Assembly: GCA_028822475.1 (NCBI GenBank)
Contig: JAPKDT010000103.1
Span: 1-7,328 of the forward strand
Direction: 5' to 3'
From: SAR324 cluster bacterium
GTDB lineage: Bacteria > SAR324 > NAC60-12
Length of the DNA: 7,328 nucleotides
This document shows positions 5,025 to 7,328 of this stretch, piece after piece (position 1 is the stretch's first letter; the number at the start of each line of letters is the position of its first letter). A model generated the notes under the pieces. That model was not told where the DNA came from. It saw only the letters and a program-made list of their open reading frames with translations, and searched no databases. The position numbers and the translations under genes are program-made.

Positions 5025-6785
5025 TTAGCCGTTTGAATTCAGTAACTGTAAAACGGACTGAGGAACCTGATTGGCCTGCGCCAACATTGCTGTTCCGGCA
5101 GAAAGCAGGATTTGATTCTTGACCAGCGAACTCATCTCTTGAGCCATATCTGTATCTGCTAGCAGAGATTCTGAAGCAGTCAGGTTTTCCTTTGAAACAC
5201 GCAAACTGTGTAAATTTGCCTCAAGTGCATTTTTCTGGAATGAACCTAAGTTACCACGCATCGTGGAAACATCATCAATTGCCTGATCAATCAGCATCAG
5301 GGAATCTTGTGCAGCATCTGAATCCAGCAGATCAATTTCTGCTAAACTTTGGAATTTACTATCGTTTTCGACTCTATTTGCAAGTTGTTCCGGATCAATA
5401 CTGTCAACCGAAAAACGCCGTGATTGTCCTTGATTCGGACCAATTTGAAAAACAAGAGAATTTTGTGAAACATGTACAAAACCGTCAATATCCTCGCCAA
5501 CCAAGATCTCATTGTCTTGTTCACGTTTGAGCAAACCGGTAAAACGGTTATCGGTACGATTAAAAATTTCGTAAATTACATCATCAGTTGTTTCACCATA
5601 CTTCAAGGTTATTCCATCGGCTTCTGAACCAGGAGCACCTGTGAGTAACTGCCCGCGTCCCATAGCAACTCCGCCTGCACTGACCTCCGGAAATCCGCCG
5701 ATTGTGCCTTCCACATCACGACCGGAAAGAGCATAAACTGCTTCATGAGCTTTTGTATCCGCAGAAAAATAGTTATCCAAAGTTGAGGAAACAGTAAAGC
5801 CGGGATCACTACCGAACTGACGATGCCTCAAGACGATAACTTCATCCATTCCTGTGCCAAATTCCGTGATTTCACCAGGTGTTCTCGCTATCTCTTTCAG
5901 GGCATCATTCAAGGTATCGAAGTTTTCCAGAAAGGGTCCTAAATTGTCTGATGGACGATAAATAAAAACTTCCAGTTCCATCCCTGCTTGGTCTGTCACT
6001 CTTTGCATTTCATGTGCGATCAACTGCTGAATGGCGCGTTCCGTTCTCAGTTTTGCTTCCGGAGTTCCGTTGCGTTGGGCTGAAATGACGAGTTTTTCAA
6101 TTGTCTGCCGTAAATCGTTGTTGTTTTTCAGATCGATTGAAACTGTACGTCCACCTTCATTGATCACAAATGAAATCGAGTTGTTTGGATCAGTTGATGA
6201 AACATCCTGCAGACTCAATCTGCGTGTTCCAATGGCCATTGAGCGTGTCGCGACCTGAGTTATATTTACTTTGAAACCGTCTGCTGCCGTAGACTTTGAA
6301 CCTTCTGAAGCAGAAACAAATTCTAAACCATCTCCAACAGCAACTCCTGTTGCGGAATTACTACCGTCTAGCAATGTTCGTGTACCAAACTGAGTGTTAC
6401 GTGAAATATTTTTTAAAGTAGAGAGGATGTTTTCCACTTCATTCTGATCAGCCTGCAGAATTTTTTCGTCATTAGTACCTTCGTTTGCTGCATGTACCGC
6501 CAATTGGCGTAAATTAATTAACATGTTGCTCACTTCATTTAAGGCACCTTCTGTGGTTTGAATCATTGAAATAGACGATTCTGAGTTAACAATTGCTTGT
6601 CCAAGCCCTGATATCTGAGTTTTCATCTGTTCAGAAATCACTAGAGACGCAGGTCCATCAGCAGCATGATTGAGTTTCCGCCCGGAAGACAAACGCTCCA
6701 GGTTTTGACCCAATTCCCGCTCAGTCTTCTGCAGGTGTCTCAGCGCGTTCAGTGCTGCTATATTTGAGTTGACTCGCAATGCCAT
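5025..6785 (-). CDS. fliC: Flagellin, filament structural protein FliC
   Basis: This 586-residue protein is the flagellar filament subunit. The N-terminal D0/D1 helices (1-~140) read MALRVNSNIAALNALRHLQ, LERLSSGRKLNHAADGPA and IQTTEGALNEVSNML, followed by NTQFGTRTLLDGS. The C-terminal D1/D0 (~488-586) has DAAQDSLMLIDQAIDDVS, RGNLGSFQKNALEANL, ENLTASESLLADTDMAQE and a final SVLQLLNSNG. A VFQIGPNQGQS segment at about 445-455 is the usual approach to the C-terminal D1. The variable middle (~145-440) is surface-exposed, and residues ~313-398 match a module in FliD. There is no cysteine and no tryptophan. The start is ATG, with GGAAG (6795-6799 in complement) 9 nt upstream and the start of the conserved MALRVN motif. 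A sigma-28 promoter lies about 45 bp upstream. A hairpin cluster separates it from fliD. At the TLR5-type site it has INLRQLAVH where Salmonella has QRVRELAVQ. Confidence 0.97.
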   Translation of the reverse strand: MALRVNSNIAALNALRHLQKTERELGQNLERLSSGRKLNHAADGPASLVISEQMKTQISGLGQAIVNSESSISMIQTTEGALNEVSNMLINLRQLAVHAANEGTNDEKILQADQNEVENILSTLKNISRNTQFGTRTLLDGSNSATGVAVGDGLEFVSASEGSKSTAADGFKVNITQVATRSMAIGTRRLSLQDVSSTDPNNSISFVINEGGRTVSIDLKNNNDLRQTIEKLVISAQRNGTPEAKLRTERAIQQLIAHEMQRVTDQAGMELEVFIYRPSDNLGPFLENFDTLNDALKEIARTPGEITEFGTGMDEVIVLRHRQFGSDPGFTVSSTLDNYFSADTKAHEAVYALSGRDVEGTIGGFPEVSAGGVAMGRGQLLTGAPGSEADGITLKYGETTDDVIYEIFNRTDNRFTGLLKREQDNEILVGEDIDGFVHVSQNSLVFQIGPNQGQSRRFSVDSIDPEQLANRVENDSKFQSLAEIDLLDSDAAQDSLMLIDQAIDDVSTMRGNLGSFQKNALEANLHSLRVSKENLTASESLLADTDMAQEMSSLVKNQILLSAGTAMLAQANQVPQSVLQLLNSNG

Positions 6786-6810
6786 GTAGTTTTACTTCCA
6801 GTGTGCTGAC

Positions 6811-6828
6811 AAAAAGGTTCGCTTGAAC
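6811..6828 (-). promoter_or_regulatory. Small hairpin with T5 tail in the fliC leader
   Basis: On the minus strand GTTC, a 4-nt loop AAGC and GAAC are followed by C and TTTTT, within the predicted 5' UTR of fliC. The stem is only 4 bp. The segment is close to the reverse complement of the hairpin just after fliC (4976-4992). It may affect leader stability or translation. On its own it is weak. Confidence 0.3.
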
Positions 6829-6830
6829 TC

Positions 6831-6857
6831 TTATCGGCACCCAGTTATTTTTCTTTA
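6831..6857 (-). promoter_or_regulatory. Sigma-28 (FliA) promoter of fliC
   Basis: The minus strand reads TAAAGAAA (6857-6850), 11 nt, then GCCGATAA (6838-6831). The flagellar sigma-28 consensus is TAAAGTTT-N11-GCCGATAA, so the -10 is perfect, the spacing is exact and the -35 matches six of eight. Transcription should start near 6824, giving a leader of about 40 nt before the fliC ATG. This places fliC, and by read-through fliD and fliS, in the late class that is released when the anti-sigma factor FlgM is exported through a finished hook. Confidence 0.92.
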
Positions 6858-6861
6858 ACTG
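6842..6861. promoter_or_regulatory. Inverted repeat over the -35 and spacer of the fliC promoter
   Basis: CAGTTA (6842-6847) and TAACTG (6856-6861) are exact reverse complements with an 8-bp spacer, so the dyad covers the -35 element and most of the spacer of the sigma-28 promoter. This position suits a repressor or modulator site, but AT-rich 6-bp dyads also arise by chance. Confidence 0.3.
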
Positions 6862-6895
6862 TTAATAGTTCTGCACACAAAATATTCAATGGATT

Positions 6896-7105
6896 TTATG
6901 CAGTTCTTAATTTATCGGCAGCCCAGAAAATTTCTTTAGAAAAAATTTGCTGTTTAGGAAATAAAAGAAATTTATTCTGTACTACCTTGCAGAGCAAGAA
7001 TTCTCGATTCTCGATTCTCGAATCTTTAATCTGGAATCTTGCTGATATTGGAGTGCTTGCTTTGAGAAGATTTTCCACAGTCTCTGTTACTGACAATGAA
7101 CCCAT
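6896..7105 (-). CDS. Doubtful 69-residue ORF upstream of fliC
   Basis: The ATG at 7103-7105 is preceded by a good ribosome binding site, GGGAG with a 7-nt spacer, which is the main argument that it is real. The protein begins MGSLSVTETVENLLKAS, then runs through DSRIENREF, encoded by an ATTCTCG triplication, and ends with KEIFWAADKLRTA. I do not recognise it. There is no signal peptide, transmembrane segment or known motif. It ends 38 bp before the sigma-28 -35 box of fliC and would be transcribed in the same direction. It could be a small flagellar-linked gene, the 5' stub of a truncated gene whose frame was extended by repeat DNA, or noncoding sequence. Confidence 0.3.
   Translation of the reverse strand: MGSLSVTETVENLLKASTPISARFQIKDSRIENREFLLCKVVQNKFLLFPKQQIFSKEIFWAADKLRTA
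7000..7020. repeat. Heptanucleotide ATTCTCG repeated three times
   Basis: Three exact copies of ATTCTCG occupy 7000-7006, 7007-7013 and 7014-7020, followed by the looser AATCTTTAATCTGGAATCTT. The last copy also forms the palindrome GATTC-tc-GAATC (7013-7024). A 7-bp unit changes the frame when copies are gained or lost, so it could shift the frame of the overlapping doubtful ORF. Confidence 0.85.
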
Positions 7106-7141
7106 TGTTTCGCTCCCTTAAATGTTTGGATATTTTTAATT

Positions 7142-7170
7142 TTGAAGCCCAGATTAATTCTTTTTATTAC
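7142..7170 (+). promoter_or_regulatory. Possible sigma-70-type promoter for the divergent plus-strand ORF
   Basis: TTGAAG (7142-7147) and TATTAC (7165-7170) are separated by 17 bp. The -35 matches four of six positions of TTGACA and the -10 matches four of six of TATAAT. It precedes the ATG at 7220 by about 50 bp. Such matches are common in AT-rich DNA. Confidence 0.3.
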
Positions 7171-7181
7171 AACAAACGAGC

Positions 7182-7194
7182 TTAGTTCAACTAA
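7182..7194. promoter_or_regulatory. 13-bp palindrome between the candidate promoter and the plus-strand ORF
   Basis: TTAGTT, one C, then AACTAA is a perfect palindrome with a single central base. It falls just downstream of the expected start of transcription of the plus-strand promoter, where a repressor site would be effective. It is not followed by a U run, so it is not a terminator. Confidence 0.3.
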
Positions 7195-7219
7195 AGTTTT
7201 AGGGGGTGAATGGAGGAAC

Positions 7220-7328
7220 ATGTTAGTTATTCCTGCAGATGAGGATGCCATCAAAGATCATTCAGGGATAACAAAAGCATGTTCACTGCCTGACAGAAAG
7301 AATGTGAAGTTACGGTTTATGCCTTTTG
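7220..7328 (+). CDS. Start of an unidentified plus-strand ORF, cut by the window edge
   Basis: From ATG at 7220 the frame is open to the window end, giving 36 codons that begin MLVIPADEDAIKDHSGITKA and continue through a charged segment SLPDRKNVKLRF. I do not recognise it. It has no signal peptide. A strong GGAGG (7212-7216) lies only 3 nt before the ATG, closer than usual, and AGGGGG (7201-7206) lies 13 nt before it. The frame is in fact open back to 7100, so the start may lie further upstream at a TTG, or this may be part of a longer ORF. It is divergent from fliC. The codons look like ordinary coding sequence, but 36 codons are too few to be sure. Confidence 0.4.
   Translation, partial: MLVIPADEDAIKDHSGITKACSLPDRKNVKLRFMPF

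Noticed and set aside
5192..6258. Additional frames on both strands inside fliC
   Set aside because: All overlap the fully supported flagellin reading frame and show no ribosome site or family signal of their own.
7031..7066. Sigma-54 promoter suggested by TTGGAGTGCTTGC
   Set aside because: The GG and GC elements are not 10 bp apart as the -24/-12 promoter requires.

Overview
The window carries a late flagellar filament gene set on the minus strand. In transcription order it holds a flagellin gene (fliC), the filament-cap gene (fliD) and the flagellin chaperone gene (fliS). A near-perfect sigma-28 (FliA) promoter lies upstream of fliC. The organism is a motile bacterium with moderately AT-rich DNA. 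The flagellin ends, with an INLRQLAVHAANEGTNDE-type helix, and the much enlarged cap protein fit the Desulfobacterota, Nitrospinota or SAR324-like range better than enterics or Bacillus. This placement is an inference and not a firm assignment.

Layout from the left edge. Positions 1-313 are four degenerate direct repeats of about 76-80 bp, noncoding and cut by the window edge. Positions 314-640 have no gene but contain two hairpins. Positions 641-931 (minus) hold a decayed C-terminal fragment of an AlkA-like DNA-3-methyladenine glycosylase, with an in-frame stop where the family has Trp. Positions 955-1041 (minus) can fold into a long stem closed just before a U6 run, and a second terminator-like hairpin at 1074-1107 sits directly after fliS. 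Then come fliS (1141-1605), fliD (1630-4851, TTG start), a 173-bp intergenic segment with five consecutive perfect inverted repeats, and fliC (5025-6785). Upstream of fliC are the sigma-28 promoter (6831-6857), a doubtful 69-codon ORF with a heptanucleotide repeat, and the start of a divergent plus-strand ORF running off the right edge.

How the genes work together: FliC is the filament subunit, FliS holds FliC in the cytoplasm through its C-terminal helix before export, and FliD forms the cap under which exported FliC folds. The sigma-28 promoter restricts this to the time after hook completion. Hairpins after fliC probably favour fliC mRNA over the fliD-fliS portion, matching the large excess of filament subunits needed.

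The least ordinary points are: (i) FliD at 1073 aa, enlarged by three tandem beta-rich repeats; (ii) a module shared by FliC and FliD; (iii) the five-hairpin cluster between fliC and fliD; (iv) the structured minus-strand RNA candidate downstream of fliS, with a possible alternative fold; and (v) the 80-bp repeat array. I found no defence system, mobile element with a transposase, CRISPR array, tRNA or rRNA.
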